From the NCBI RefSeq assembly GCF_040111675.1, contig NZ_CP157794.1:4361501-4425500 (forward strand): a DNA stretch of 64,000 bases, read 5' to 3'. Each line of letters starts with the position of its first letter. Positions within the stretch are counted from its first letter, which is position 1. A program made the position numbers and the translations under genes. The notes under the pieces were generated by a model, which saw only the letters and a program-made list of their open reading frames with translations, did not search any database and was not told the origin of the DNA. Source of the stretch: Salinarimonas sp. (lineage in GTDB: Bacteria > Pseudomonadota > Alphaproteobacteria > Rhizobiales > Beijerinckiaceae). This document shows positions 1-9,194 of this stretch, piece by piece.

Positions 1-1
1 G

Positions 2-538
2 GTGCGCGAGGCCTTGCGCCAGCTCGCCGCGAGCGGGCTCGTCGAGCTGCGCCCGCATCGCCCGGCGCGGGTCGTCGCCATCGACGTCGACGGGCTGGGC
101 GAGATGTTCGACGCCATGTCCGAGCTCGAGGCCCTGTGCGCCGCCCGGGCCGCGCGCCTGATGCCGCCCGCGCTGCGCCGCCGGCTGGAGGCGCAGCACG
201 AGGCCATGGCGGCGCTCGTGCGCGCCGTCGACCTCCCCGGCTACCGAGCCGAGAACCTCGTCTTCCACACGCTGATCTACGACGGCGCGGCGAACCGCTA
301 CCTCAAGGAGCTCGCCCTCGCCATCCGCGAGCGTCTCGCGCCGCATCGCGGGATGCAGCTCGATTCGGCCGAGCGCCTCGCCGGCTCCCATGCGGAGCAC
401 GGGGCGGTCCTGCGCGCGATCCAGCGCGGGGAGGCCGAGACCGCGGCGGCGGCCATGCGCGCCCATCTCGACGCGACCCGGGCGGCGGTGGTGCGCATCG
501 GGCAGCCGGCGGCCGATCCCGGCGCGGACCGTCCGTGA
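2..538 (+). CDS. GntR-family transcriptional regulator, FCD subfamily (5' truncated)
   Basis: This is the C-terminal part of a GntR/FadR-type repressor. The first visible residues (VREALRQLAASGLVEL) are the end of the winged helix-turn-helix, and the rest (about residues 30-165) is the all-helical FCD ligand-binding domain, with the conserved Glu/His-rich helices seen in HTLIYDGAANRY and GSHAEHGAVLRAI. The true start lies before the window, so the length cannot be judged. It converges on opgH, 19 bases away, so its target operon is probably upstream and out of view. The ligand is unknown; FCD regulators usually sense small carboxylic acids or sugar acids. Confidence 0.85.
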   Translation: MREALRQLAASGLVELRPHRPARVVAIDVDGLGEMFDAMSELEALCAARAARLMPPALRRRLEAQHEAMAALVRAVDLPGYRAENLVFHTLIYDGAANRYLKELALAIRERLAPHRGMQLDSAERLAGSHAEHGAVLRAIQRGEAETAAAAMRAHLDATRAAVVRIGQPAADPGADRP

Positions 539-557
539 GGCCGCCGCGGCCGCCGGA

Positions 558-2687
558 TCAGGCCGCCTCCGCCTGCGGGCGGGCCTTGGCGACCAGGCGC
601 TCGATGCCCTCCCGGCGACCGAGCAGGGCCACGCACTCGGCGCGGCTCATCTCGGCGACGGCCTCCTCGACCGTCTCCGCCGCGTCGAGGCGGGCCAGCG
701 CGACGACGTAGGCCGGGTCGATGCCGCGCGCGCCCGGCGCGGGGAGGCTCGCATGGTGGAAGCCGGCCAGCGCCGGGCTGTCCATCAGGCGCGCCACCGC
801 GTCGCGCGGGGCGCCGAGCGCCGCCTCGATCTCGTCGCGGACGGCGCGGGCGCGCGTCAGCATCGGCGGCGGCGCACGCTCCTCGGGCGTGCGCAGGAGC
901 CCGAGCCGAGCGAGGCGCGGCCACCGCGTCGCGGTGAGCGCCGAAAGCGGGATCGCCAGGCACAGCCCCACGATGGCCGGGCTCATCCAGACGAAGACCG
1001 CCGGCGAGACCGCGAAGGCGGCGACGCCGAGCGCCGCGCCGAGCGCCGTGTGCCAGCGGTGGCGCCGGGCTATCTCCGCCCACGGCACCGAGCCGTCGTC
1101 GCGGCGCTGCGCCTTCCAGCCGGCGTCGCGGCCGGCGAGGATCTGGAACACGGCGGCCGATTGCAGCGCCATCATCACCGGTGCCAGCAGCGCCGAGACC
1201 AGCGTCTCGAGCAGCATGCCGCCGGTCGCGCGCAGCGGTCCGCCGAGCCCCCGGCGCACGGGGCCGGACACGAGCGCGACCACGAGCCCGAACAGCTTCG
1301 GCAGCAGCAGCACCGCCATGGTCGCGGCGAAGAGGCCCAGCGCCCGCTCGCTGTCGATCACCGGCCAGGTCGGGAAGAGCGTGAAGTCGGCGGCGAAGTA
1401 GTCCGGCCGCACGAAATGCGCCTGGAGCGCCAGCAGCAGCCCCGAGACCAGGAAGGCGAGCCAGAGCGGGGCGGCGAGGTAGGACATGATGCCGGTGGCG
1501 AAATGCAGCCGGCTCACCGGGTGCAGGCCCGTCGCGACGACGAGGCGGGCGTGCTGAAGGTTGCCCTGGCACCAGCGCCGGTCGCGCTCGGCGAGGTCGA
1601 CGAGGGAGGGCGGGCTCTCCTCGTAGGACCCGGACAGGCCCGGATCGATCTCGATCGCCCAGCCAGCCCGGCGCATCAGCGCCGCCTCGACGAAATCGTG
1701 GCTCATCACCGGCCCGCCGAAAGGCGCGCGGCCGGGCAGGTGCGGCAGGCCGGCGCTCTCCGCGAAGGCGCGGGTGCGGATGATCGCGTTGTGACCCCAG
1801 TAGTTGCCGGCGTTCCCGGAGAAGACCGCGAGCCCCGTCGCCATCACGGGGCCATAGACCCGCGCCGCGTATTGCTGGAGGCGCGCGAACAGGCTCGAGC
1901 GGCCCACCAGCAGCGGCACGGTCTGGAGAAGGCCGAGCTCGGGCCGGCGCTCCAGGGCGAGCGTCATGCGCACCAGCGTGCGCGGGGTCATGACGCTGTC
2001 GGCGTCGAAGATCACGAAGGCCGGATAGGCCCCGCCGAAGCGGCGCACCCATTCGGCGACGTTGCCGGCCTTGCGCTCGACGTTCTTCGGACGGCGGCGG
2101 TAGAAGATGCGCGCCCGCGGGCGGCGCGGCGCGCGGATCGCGAGGAAGGCCGCCTCCTCGGCGAGCCAGACGTCCGGGTCGGTCGTGTCGCTGAGCACGA
2201 ACAGGTCGTAGGCCTCGTGCACGTCGGCGTCGGCCAGCGCCTCGGCGGTCGCCACCGCGGTGGCGAAGACGCGGGCGGGGTCCTCGTTGTAGGTCGGCAG
2301 CAGGATGGCGGTGCGCGTCTGCGGCCGCGCGCGGGGCGCGAGGTAGCGGCGCGGGCGCACGCGCCGCCACAGCAGCGTCGCGAAGCCGATGCAGGCGAGC
2401 GCGAAGGCGAAGGCGATCCAGCCGATCGTCGTCGCGAAGAGGGCCAGCATCGCCATCTCGACGACGGTGAGCCGCGCGACCCCGAGCACGCCGTGCATCT
2501 CGACCGTCAGCAGGCCGGCGATCGCCGCCGCGAGGACCACCGCGAAGACGCGGATCGCGGTGACGGACCGGCTGCGCGGAAGGGGGCCGCGGGCCGGGGG
2601 GACCGTCTCGAGATCCTGAACCGGCATTGCGAGGGGCGCCTCGGGCGGGAGCGCCGGGTCGAAGGGGGAGAGGGGATGAGCGGTCAT
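558..2687 (-). CDS. opgH: Glucans biosynthesis glucosyltransferase H
   Basis: Inner-membrane family 2 glycosyltransferase that makes the beta-1,2-linked backbone of osmoregulated periplasmic glucans from UDP-glucose. The 709-residue protein has transmembrane segments near residues 45-62 and 80-107. A cytoplasmic GT2 domain follows, with LPTYNED (130-136), the metal-binding DAD (228-230), SHDF (329-332) and the RRWCQGN acceptor motif (370-376). Several C-terminal membrane spans follow it. It is shorter than the 847-residue E. coli enzyme, mostly at the N-terminus. Its ATG overlaps the opgG stop codon (ATGA), so the two are translationally coupled. Confidence 0.93.
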   Translation of the reverse strand: MTAHPLSPFDPALPPEAPLAMPVQDLETVPPARGPLPRSRSVTAIRVFAVVLAAAIAGLLTVEMHGVLGVARLTVVEMAMLALFATTIGWIAFAFALACIGFATLLWRRVRPRRYLAPRARPQTRTAILLPTYNEDPARVFATAVATAEALADADVHEAYDLFVLSDTTDPDVWLAEEAAFLAIRAPRRPRARIFYRRRPKNVERKAGNVAEWVRRFGGAYPAFVIFDADSVMTPRTLVRMTLALERRPELGLLQTVPLLVGRSSLFARLQQYAARVYGPVMATGLAVFSGNAGNYWGHNAIIRTRAFAESAGLPHLPGRAPFGGPVMSHDFVEAALMRRAGWAIEIDPGLSGSYEESPPSLVDLAERDRRWCQGNLQHARLVVATGLHPVSRLHFATGIMSYLAAPLWLAFLVSGLLLALQAHFVRPDYFAADFTLFPTWPVIDSERALGLFAATMAVLLLPKLFGLVVALVSGPVRRGLGGPLRATGGMLLETLVSALLAPVMMALQSAAVFQILAGRDAGWKAQRRDDGSVPWAEIARRHRWHTALGAALGVAAFAVSPAVFVWMSPAIVGLCLAIPLSALTATRWPRLARLGLLRTPEERAPPPMLTRARAVRDEIEAALGAPRDAVARLMDSPALAGFHHASLPAPGARGIDPAYVVALARLDAAETVEEAVAEMSRAECVALLGRREGIERLVAKARPQAEAA

Positions 2688-4258
2688 GCGGCGAGCCAGC
2701 GGTAGATCCAGGTCTCGGAGACGACGGCGCCGTCGCGGGTGAGCGCGCAGCGCAATTCGCTGATTTCCGCGCCCTCGGGATCGAGCTCGAGCGCGACGCG
2801 CACGCCGCCGATCTCGGCGTCGGTCTTGACCACCGGCGGCGAGAGGACGCCCGCCGTGGCGCTGGCCGCGGCGAGCACCGGCGCGCCGTCCGCGAGCAGG
2901 TCCTCGCCGAGGAAGTCGATCACGAAGACGCGCTTGTCGCGCTCCGCCTGCGGGCGCCCGACCTCGGAGAGGCCCGTGAGCGTGCGGCGCACCTTGGCGA
3001 GCCCATGGGCCACCGGCGGCTCGCCGCGCCAGTGCAGGCGATAGGCCATCTGCGCGGGCACGCCCGCCGCCAGCGGCGTGCGCGGGCGCCAGAAGGCGAC
3101 GATGTTGTCGTGCACCTCCGCGTCGGTGGGGATCTCGACCAGCGTCACCGCGCCCTCGCCCCAATCGCCGATGGGCTCGACCCAGAGGCTCGGGCGGCGG
3201 TGATAGTCGGCCTCGAGGTCCTGGTAGATGCCGAAGTCGCGCTCGCGCTGCATCAGGCCGAAGCCGTGCGGGCGGTTGTCGAGGAAGGTCGAGACCTGCA
3301 GGCGCTCGGGGTTCAGCAGCGGCCGCCAGAGCCATTCGCCCTGTCCGTTCCACATCAAGAGCCCCTCCGAATCGTGCACCGCGCCGCGGAAATCGTCGAC
3401 GCCGACCCGGTCGTGCCCGGCGAAGTAGAACATCGAGGTGAGCGGGGCGATCCCCACCGTCGCGACCTCGACGCGCGGGTAGAGCACGGCCTCGACCTCC
3501 ATCAGCGTCGACACGCCCGGCCGCAGCAGGAAGCGGTAGGCGCCCGTCGTGCTCGGGCTGTCGAGAAGGGCGTGGACGACGATCGCGTCGGCCTCGGCCG
3601 TCGGCGTCTCGACCCAGAACTCCCGGAAGGACGGGAATTCCTCGCCCGCCGGATCGGCGACGCCGATGGCGAGGCCCCGGGCGGACAGGCCGTAGGCCTG
3701 GTCCTTCGCCACCGCGCGGAAATAGCTCGCACCCTGGAAGACGGCGAACTCGTCGAAATAGTCGTCGCGATTGACCGGCGCGTGGATGCGAAAGCCGGAG
3801 AAGCCGAGATCCTCGATCCGCGTCGGCGGGTTCTCCACCAGCGGCCCGTAGGAGAACATCGCCGGGTCGAAGATCAGCCGGCGCGCCGATCCGCCCGAGA
3901 CGAGGTTCAGCGTCACCGGCTCGCGATAGCCGAAGCCGAGGTGGAAGGCCTGGAGCTGGAAGGGCTTGTCCGTCCCCGCCCAGATCGCGCTCTCCGGCCG
4001 GAACCGGATGTCGCGATACTGGTCGTAGTCGAGCCCGGCGAGGCTCTCGGGAATGTCCTGCGCCGGCGGCACGTAGGGCGCGGCGGCGAGCGCCTGGGCG
4101 CGCTCGCGCACGAGGGCGGGGCGGAAGGGCTCGGGCTCGCCCCAATGGTCCTCGCTCGCGGCCAGCGCGGAGGCGAGGGCGCGCCCGGAGGCGCCCGGAC
4201 GCAGGGCGAGCGCGAGCGTGGCGGCGAGCGCCAGCGCCGAGCGGCGAGTGACCGACAC
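2684..4258 (-). CDS. opgG: Periplasmic glucan biosynthesis protein OpgG/OpgD
   Basis: Periplasmic MdoG-family protein that processes or branches the glucan made by OpgH. I chose the GTG start at 4258 because a GGAG Shine-Dalgarno sits 8 bases upstream. It gives 524 residues beginning with a signal peptide that carries a twin arginine (TRRSALALAAT). An in-frame ATG at 4390 would add 44 residues of unlikely sequence. A Tat-type signal is typical of the OpgD paralogue, so the OpgG/OpgD assignment is uncertain, although the coupling to opgH fits either. The body carries the family's beta-sandwich sequence (for example PLVENPPTRIEDLGFSGFR). Confidence 0.88.
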   Translation of the reverse strand: MSVTRRSALALAATLALALRPGASGRALASALAASEDHWGEPEPFRPALVRERAQALAAAPYVPPAQDIPESLAGLDYDQYRDIRFRPESAIWAGTDKPFQLQAFHLGFGYREPVTLNLVSGGSARRLIFDPAMFSYGPLVENPPTRIEDLGFSGFRIHAPVNRDDYFDEFAVFQGASYFRAVAKDQAYGLSARGLAIGVADPAGEEFPSFREFWVETPTAEADAIVVHALLDSPSTTGAYRFLLRPGVSTLMEVEAVLYPRVEVATVGIAPLTSMFYFAGHDRVGVDDFRGAVHDSEGLLMWNGQGEWLWRPLLNPERLQVSTFLDNRPHGFGLMQRERDFGIYQDLEADYHRRPSLWVEPIGDWGEGAVTLVEIPTDAEVHDNIVAFWRPRTPLAAGVPAQMAYRLHWRGEPPVAHGLAKVRRTLTGLSEVGRPQAERDKRVFVIDFLGEDLLADGAPVLAAASATAGVLSPPVVKTDAEIGGVRVALELDPEGAEISELRCALTRDGAVVSETWIYRWLAA

Positions 4259-4565
4259 GAATTCGTCTCCGACTGTCCTGAGAGGCGTCTCGCCCGGGCC
4301 GTTCGCGGTCGCGCGGCGGGGGGCCGCGCGCGTGTCCGCTCGCTCTCGGTCGAACGCGCTCCTAGGATACGCTTCTCTCTTGCGCCGCACAACGGCCTCG
4401 ACGCCGAAAATGTTGCGTCGCGGCGTCCGCGGGCGAGGCGACCCTCGTACGCGTTTTTGCTCACTCTATGGCGACGCTCGGGCGGGGATGGGGAAATACG
4501 TCCCGTTCGGTTCCCGCGCGGCGGACGCCGGGCGCGGGCGCTCGGGCCTCCCCGGCCGGCGGCCC
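4259..4565. other. 307-base gap upstream of opgG
   Basis: There is no convincing gene in this stretch. Reading frames that cross it have the composition of antisense shadows. It holds the presumed opgGH promoter (4364-4392, minus strand) and a leader of about 100 nt before the GTG start. I see no terminator hairpin with a T-run for the EamA gene that ends at 4566. Confidence 0.5.
4364..4392 (-). promoter_or_regulatory. Candidate sigma-70 promoter of opgGH
   Basis: On the minus strand TTGTGC (4392-4387) is followed after exactly 17 bases by TATCCT (4369-4364). The boxes match consensus at four of six positions each. A start near 4357 would leave a leader of about 100 nt before the opgG GTG. 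It is assigned by eye only. Confidence 0.35.
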
Positions 4566-5513
4566 TCAGCCCCTGCCCTTCTCCGCGAGCGCGATGCCGC
4601 CGAGCACGAGCGCCAGCGCGATCGCGTGGTAGAGACGGAACGGCTCGGAGAGGATCGCCACGGCGAGCATCGCCCCGAAGACCGGCACCAGGTTGACGAA
4701 CAGCCCCGCCCGTCCCGGGCCGATCAGCTCGACGCCCTTCATGTAGCAGAGCTGCGCGATCAGCGAGGGCAGGAGCGAGACGTAGGCGAGGATGAGCCAG
4801 CCCTCGAGGCCGGGCCAGACGGTGAGCCCGAGCGCCGTCTCGACGGCGAGCATGGGCAGCGTCGCCACGAAGGCGATCATCGCCATCACGGTGAAGAACG
4901 CCATCTGCGGCATGGCCGGGCGGGAGCGGAGCGAGAGCGTGTAGCCGGCATAGGCGACGCAGGCGAAGAGCATCAGCACGTCGCCGGGATTGAAGGAGAG
5001 CGCCAGCAGCGTGGCGAGGCTGCCCTGCGCCGCCACCGTCGCGACGCCGGCGAGCGTCACCAGCATCCCCGCGACCTGGAGCGCGGTGATCCGCGTTCCG
5101 TAGACGACGAGCGCGCCGAACAGCACCATGATCGGGATGCCGCCCTGGATGATGGTCAGGTTCACCGCCGTCGTGTAGTGCGCGGCGATGTACATGAGCG
5201 CGTTGAACACGGCGAAGCCGATCGTCGCCATCGCCGCGATGCGCGGCCAGTGCGCCTTCACCGTCGGCCAATGCGCGACGAGATCGCGCCGGGCGAGGGG
5301 GACCATCAGCGCGATGACGATGAGCCAGCGCAGGCTGGTGAGCGCCATCGGCGAGATCTCGCCCACCGCGAGACGCCCGGCCACCGCGTTCCCGCCCCAG
5401 GACAGGGCCGTGATCGTCAGGAACAGGTAGGCCTGGCCCGAAGCCCCGGCGGGAAGCGCGGACGTCTTCGCCGCAGGCGCCTGGCCCGGGTTTCGCTTGC
5501 GGGCGTCCGCCAT
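4566..5513 (-). CDS. EamA/DMT-superfamily transporter
   Basis: A 315-residue inner-membrane protein with ten predicted transmembrane helices arranged as two EamA repeats, typical of drug/metabolite exporters (RhaT/YdcZ-like). The N-terminal GGNAVAGRLA segment after the first helix and the repeated small-residue helices support the family. The substrate cannot be read from the sequence. It is divergent from the amidotransferase gene, whose ATG lies 43 bases away, so the two share a short promoter region. A second, unrelated EamA gene occurs at 23290. Confidence 0.85.
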   Translation of the reverse strand: MADARKRNPGQAPAAKTSALPAGASGQAYLFLTITALSWGGNAVAGRLAVGEISPMALTSLRWLIVIALMVPLARRDLVAHWPTVKAHWPRIAAMATIGFAVFNALMYIAAHYTTAVNLTIIQGGIPIMVLFGALVVYGTRITALQVAGMLVTLAGVATVAAQGSLATLLALSFNPGDVLMLFACVAYAGYTLSLRSRPAMPQMAFFTVMAMIAFVATLPMLAVETALGLTVWPGLEGWLILAYVSLLPSLIAQLCYMKGVELIGPGRAGLFVNLVPVFGAMLAVAILSEPFRLYHAIALALVLGGIALAEKGRG

Positions 5514-5555
5514 TGCGCTAAGACCGCTTTTCCGTTCGGGGGCACTCGTCTGACC

Positions 5556-6419
5556 ATGGCTCTACGGTTTCTGATCGTCGAGGGCAACACGCGCCCGGAG
5601 CGTGAAAAGCACAAGCGGTCTTTCGGAACGGCCTATTCCGAGAGCTACGCCGCCGCCGTGGCGCCGCATGCGCCGGGCGCGATCTTCGACTTCGCCTACC
5701 CGGCGGATGCGGGCGCGAACCTCCCCGACGGCGGCGGGCTCTCCGGCTACGACGGCGTCTTCCTCACGGGCTCGGCGCTGAACCTCTACGACATGACGCC
5801 GGAGGTGACGCGCCAGATCGAGCTGATGCGCGCGGTCTACGCCTCGGGCACGCCCGCCTTCGGCTCGTGCTGGGGCATCCAGGTCGGCGCCGCGGCGGCG
5901 GGCGGGAGCGTGGCGAAGAACCCCGCCGGCCGCGAGATCGGCTTCGCCCGGCGCATCACCCTCACCGAGACGGGCCGCGCCCACCCCATGCTCGCCGGGC
6001 GCCCGTTGGCGTTCGACGCGCCGGCGGTGCATCTCGACATCGTCGAGACGCCTCCCTGCGAGACGACGATCCTCGCCGCGAACCGCATGGCCGGCGTGCA
6101 GGCGGCGGAGATCCGCCACGAGGGCGGCGTCTTCTGGGGCGTGCAGTACCATCCGGAATTCTCGCTCGGCGAGCTCGCGGCGATCCTGTCCCGCTACGGC
6201 GAGCGGCTCGTCCGGGAAGGCTTCTGCGCCGATCTCGATGCGGCCCGCGCCTATGTCGAGGACATCCGCGCCCTGCACGAGGACCCCTCGCGCGCCGACC
6301 TCGCCTGGCGGCACGGGCTCGACGACGAGGTGCTCGTCCCGGCCCGCCGCACCCGCGAGATCGCCAATTTCATCGCGGCCGCGGTCGTCCCGACCAAGGC
6401 CGCCAGAGGACGCGCATGA
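5556..6419 (+). CDS. Class I (type 1) glutamine amidotransferase domain protein
   Basis: A stand-alone GATase1 domain of 287 residues. The nucleophile elbow GSCWGIQ places the catalytic Cys at 105, and QYHPEF supplies His199 and Glu201, so the triad is complete. It resembles the GMP-synthase-like amidotransferases of unknown substrate found in many alphaproteobacteria; possible roles include gamma-glutamyl hydrolysis or ammonia transfer to a partner. A longer frame starts further upstream but lacks coding character, so I used the ATG at 5556. Its stop overlaps the next gene's ATG (ATGA), which makes the methyltransferase a likely co-translated partner. Confidence 0.82.
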   Translation: MALRFLIVEGNTRPEREKHKRSFGTAYSESYAAAVAPHAPGAIFDFAYPADAGANLPDGGGLSGYDGVFLTGSALNLYDMTPEVTRQIELMRAVYASGTPAFGSCWGIQVGAAAAGGSVAKNPAGREIGFARRITLTETGRAHPMLAGRPLAFDAPAVHLDIVETPPCETTILAANRMAGVQAAEIRHEGGVFWGVQYHPEFSLGELAAILSRYGERLVREGFCADLDAARAYVEDIRALHEDPSRADLAWRHGLDDEVLVPARRTREIANFIAAAVVPTKAARGRA

Positions 6420-7384
6420 GCCCGCCCCTTCCGCTCGCCACCGCGACGCGCTCGAACTCCCCCTCCCTCGTCGTCCACCGCTCGTCGGGGGACCTCATCG
6501 CCGACCGGCGCTATTCCTGGGCCGCCGGCTACCTGCAGGACGGCGACGCCGCGGCGGCCGCCGATCTCGCCGGGCAGGCGCTGGAGCGCGCCGCGCATTT
6601 CGCGCCGGCCTGGGCGCTGCTTGGCGAGGCGCGCCTCGCGGCGGGCGACGCCGCCGGCGCCGTCGCTGCGCTGGAGCGCGCCAAGGCGCTGGAGCCGGAC
6701 GACGCGCTCGGCGTCAGCGTCACGCTCGCCCGGCTCGGGGCGCTGCCCGCCGCCGACGCCATCACCGAAGGCTACGTCCGCGCGCTGTTCGATTCCTATG
6801 CCGAGCGCTTCGACGAGCACCTGACGGCGGACCTGAACTATCGCGGCCCCGACCTCCTGCGCGAGGCCCTCGACCGGTACGCCCCGGGGCGGCGTTTCGC
6901 CCGGGCGCTCGACGTCGGCTGCGGCACGGGGCTGATGGCCGAGGCGATCCGCGGGCGCGTCGAGCGCCTCGCCGGCTGCGATCTCGCGCCCGCCATGGTG
7001 GAGAAGGCGCGCGAGAAGGCGCTCTACGAGAGCCTCGACGTCGCCGAGCTCACCGCCTGGCTCGAGGCGGTCCCCTCCGGCGCGGCCGACCTGATCCTCG
7101 CCGCCGACGTGCTGGTCTACGTGGGCGATCCGGTCCACGTCCTCGCCGCGGCGGCGACCGCGTTGCAGGCGGGCGGGCTCTTCGCCTTCACCGTCCAGGC
7201 GCTGGGCGCCGGCGCAGGCGAGGGCTTCGTCATCGGCCCGGACGCCCGCTTCGCCCATTCCCGCGCCTTCCTGCGCGCCCGCGCCGCCGAGGCCGGTCTG
7301 CGCGTCGTCGCCGTCGAGGACGCCTGGTCGCGCTGCGACGCGGGCCGCCCGGTGGCGGGGTTCGTCGTCGTCCTGGAGCGCTGA
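6416..7384 (+). CDS. TPR-containing class I SAM methyltransferase
   Basis: A 322-residue protein. The N-terminal part (about 30-105) holds tetratricopeptide-like helices (AWALLGEARLAAGDAAGAV, ALERAKALEP). The C-terminal part is a Rossmann methyltransferase with the SAM-binding DVGCGTG at 166-172 and the downstream acidic strand LILAADVLVYV. It resembles the TPR-methyltransferases called NDUFAF5/BioC-like in annotations, but the substrate is unknown. The start overlaps the amidotransferase stop, so the two products are probably made together. Confidence 0.82.
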   Translation: MSPPLPLATATRSNSPSLVVHRSSGDLIADRRYSWAAGYLQDGDAAAAADLAGQALERAAHFAPAWALLGEARLAAGDAAGAVAALERAKALEPDDALGVSVTLARLGALPAADAITEGYVRALFDSYAERFDEHLTADLNYRGPDLLREALDRYAPGRRFARALDVGCGTGLMAEAIRGRVERLAGCDLAPAMVEKAREKALYESLDVAELTAWLEAVPSGAADLILAADVLVYVGDPVHVLAAAATALQAGGLFAFTVQALGAGAGEGFVIGPDARFAHSRAFLRARAAEAGLRVVAVEDAWSRCDAGRPVAGFVVVLER

Positions 7385-7525
7385 GCGACGGCTGCTGCGT
7401 CGCGCGGCGCGCCACCCCCGCCGCTCGCCTCCTCGCCCCTGCCAGCCTCGGGCAAGCTTCGCCCGTCAGTCTCCTCGTCGGAAGGGGGGCTTCGCGCCCG
7501 CCGTCGAGGGACACCAGGGCAGGAC

Positions 7526-9193
7526 ATGACCGCTTACCAGCACGCCGACCGCCTGTGGGGCAACCTGATGGAGCTCGGCGCGAGGCGCCTGATCGCGCTC
7601 GCCGCCGTGGGGCTCGCGGTGATCGTCGCGGTGGTCGCGGGGGCCTACCATCTCGGCCGCCCGCAGATGACCGTGCTCTATTCCGGGCTCGAGCGCGAGG
7701 ACGTCTCGCGCATCGGCTCGGCGCTCAACGACGCGGGCATCGACTTCGACGTCTCGGCCGCGGGCGACGCGGTGATGGTGCGCCACGCCCAGACGGCGCG
7801 GGCGCGCATGCTGCTCGCCGAGAAGGGCCTGCCGTTCTCGGCCAATTCCGGCTACGAGCTGTTCGACAATCTGGGCTCGCTGGGCATCACCTCCTTCATG
7901 CAGGAGGTGACGCGGGTGCGCGCGCTGGAGGGCGAGGTCGCCCGCACCATCCAGCAGATGCGCGGCATCGTCGCCGCGCGGGTGCACATCGTGCTCGCGG
8001 ATCCCGGCTCGTTCCGGCGCGAGGCGCGCGAGCCCTCGGCCTCGGTCGTGGTGCGCGCCGAGACCGCCGACATCGCCGGGCAGGCCCAGGCGATCCGCCA
8101 TCTCGTCGCCGCCGCCGTGCCCGGCATGAAGGTCGACGGCGTCACGGTGCTCTCCGCCGACGGCACCCTGCTGGCGTCCGGCGACGACGCGGCGGGCGCC
8201 GCGACGGGCCGGGTGACGGCGCTCGGCCGCGAGGTCAACCGCGAGCTCGAGGATTCGGTCAGGCGCACGCTCGCGCCCTATCTCGGGCTCGGCAATTTCC
8301 AGGTCAGCGCCGCGGCGCGCATCAACACCGACCGCAAGGTGGTGAGCGAGACGATCTTCGATCCCGAAAGCCGGGTCGAGCGCTCCATCCGCATCGTGCG
8401 CGAGAACGAGGCGGCGACCAACCTCTCGCGCCAGACGCCCGTCACCGTCGAGCAGAACCTGCCGGAGGAGGAGGTCGCGGCCGACGGCGGCGAGCAGTCG
8501 AGCGAGGAGGCGCAGCGCCGCGAGGAATTGACGAACTACGAGATCTCCTCGCGCCAGGTGCAGGTCTCCTCCGACGGCTTCGCCATCGAGCAGCTCTCGC
8601 TCGCCGTGCTCGTCAACCGCGCGCGGCTGACGGAGGCGCTCGGTCCCGACGCGACGCCGGAGATGCTGGAGGCCGAGATCGCCGAGATCGAGGCGCTGGC
8701 CGCCTCGGCCGCGGGCTTCGACGCGGCGCGCGGGGACACGATCAAGGTCTCCGCGGTCGCCTTCCTCGACGAGAGCGTCGACATGGCGCCCGTGCCCGAG
8801 ATCGGACTCCGCGAGATCCTGATGTCCCAGGCCGGGAACATCGTGAACGCGCTCGCCATCCTCCTCGTCGCGCTCACCCTGGTCTGGTTCGGCCTGCGCC
8901 CCGCCATGGCGGCGATCCTCGACCGGCCGAAGCCGCCGGCGATCGAGGAGACGCAGACGGCCCTGGCCAAGGCCGAGACCGGCGCGGAGGAGCGGGACGC
9001 CGCCCCGGCCCTGCCGCACACCTCCGCGGCCGAGCCGCACATGGCCCAGATCGAGGCCGCCACCGCCGCCATCGCCGCGCTGCCGACCTCGGTCAGCCAG
9101 GCCACGATCCGGCGGCTGGAGCAGATGGTCGCCAAGAACGAGGACCAGGCGGTCCATATCCTGAAGCAGTGGATGCACGCGGAGAACGCCTGA
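7526..9193 (+). CDS. fliF: Flagellar MS-ring protein FliF
   Basis: Inner-membrane protein that forms the flagellar basal-body MS ring and houses the export gate. The 555-residue sequence has an N-terminal transmembrane helix (about 25-47). YscJ/FliF ring-building motifs follow (MTVLYSGLEREDVSRI, VRALEGEVARTI, ARVHIVLADPGSFRR). A Glu-rich insert leads to a second helix near 440-460. The C-terminal cytoplasmic tail ends in a helix (ATIRRLEQMVAKNEDQAVHI), the expected FliG-binding region. It opens a run of motility genes on the same strand and is followed one base later by the FliH-like gene. Confidence 0.95.
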   Translation: MTAYQHADRLWGNLMELGARRLIALAAVGLAVIVAVVAGAYHLGRPQMTVLYSGLEREDVSRIGSALNDAGIDFDVSAAGDAVMVRHAQTARARMLLAEKGLPFSANSGYELFDNLGSLGITSFMQEVTRVRALEGEVARTIQQMRGIVAARVHIVLADPGSFRREAREPSASVVVRAETADIAGQAQAIRHLVAAAVPGMKVDGVTVLSADGTLLASGDDAAGAATGRVTALGREVNRELEDSVRRTLAPYLGLGNFQVSAAARINTDRKVVSETIFDPESRVERSIRIVRENEAATNLSRQTPVTVEQNLPEEEVAADGGEQSSEEAQRREELTNYEISSRQVQVSSDGFAIEQLSLAVLVNRARLTEALGPDATPEMLEAEIAEIEALAASAAGFDAARGDTIKVSAVAFLDESVDMAPVPEIGLREILMSQAGNIVNALAILLVALTLVWFGLRPAMAAILDRPKPPAIEETQTALAKAETGAEERDAAPALPHTSAAEPHMAQIEAATAAIAALPTSVSQATIRRLEQMVAKNEDQAVHILKQWMHAENA

Positions 9194-9194
9194 G

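Noticed and set aside
390..2705. Open frame of 771 codons on the plus strand across opgH
   Set aside because: It is antisense to opgH, has no ribosome site, and its translation is Arg/Gly/His-rich low complexity, as expected for the complement of a high-GC gene.
2627..4696. Open frame of 689 codons opposite opgG
   Set aside because: Same shadow effect; opgG on the other strand has family motifs, a signal peptide and a ribosome site.
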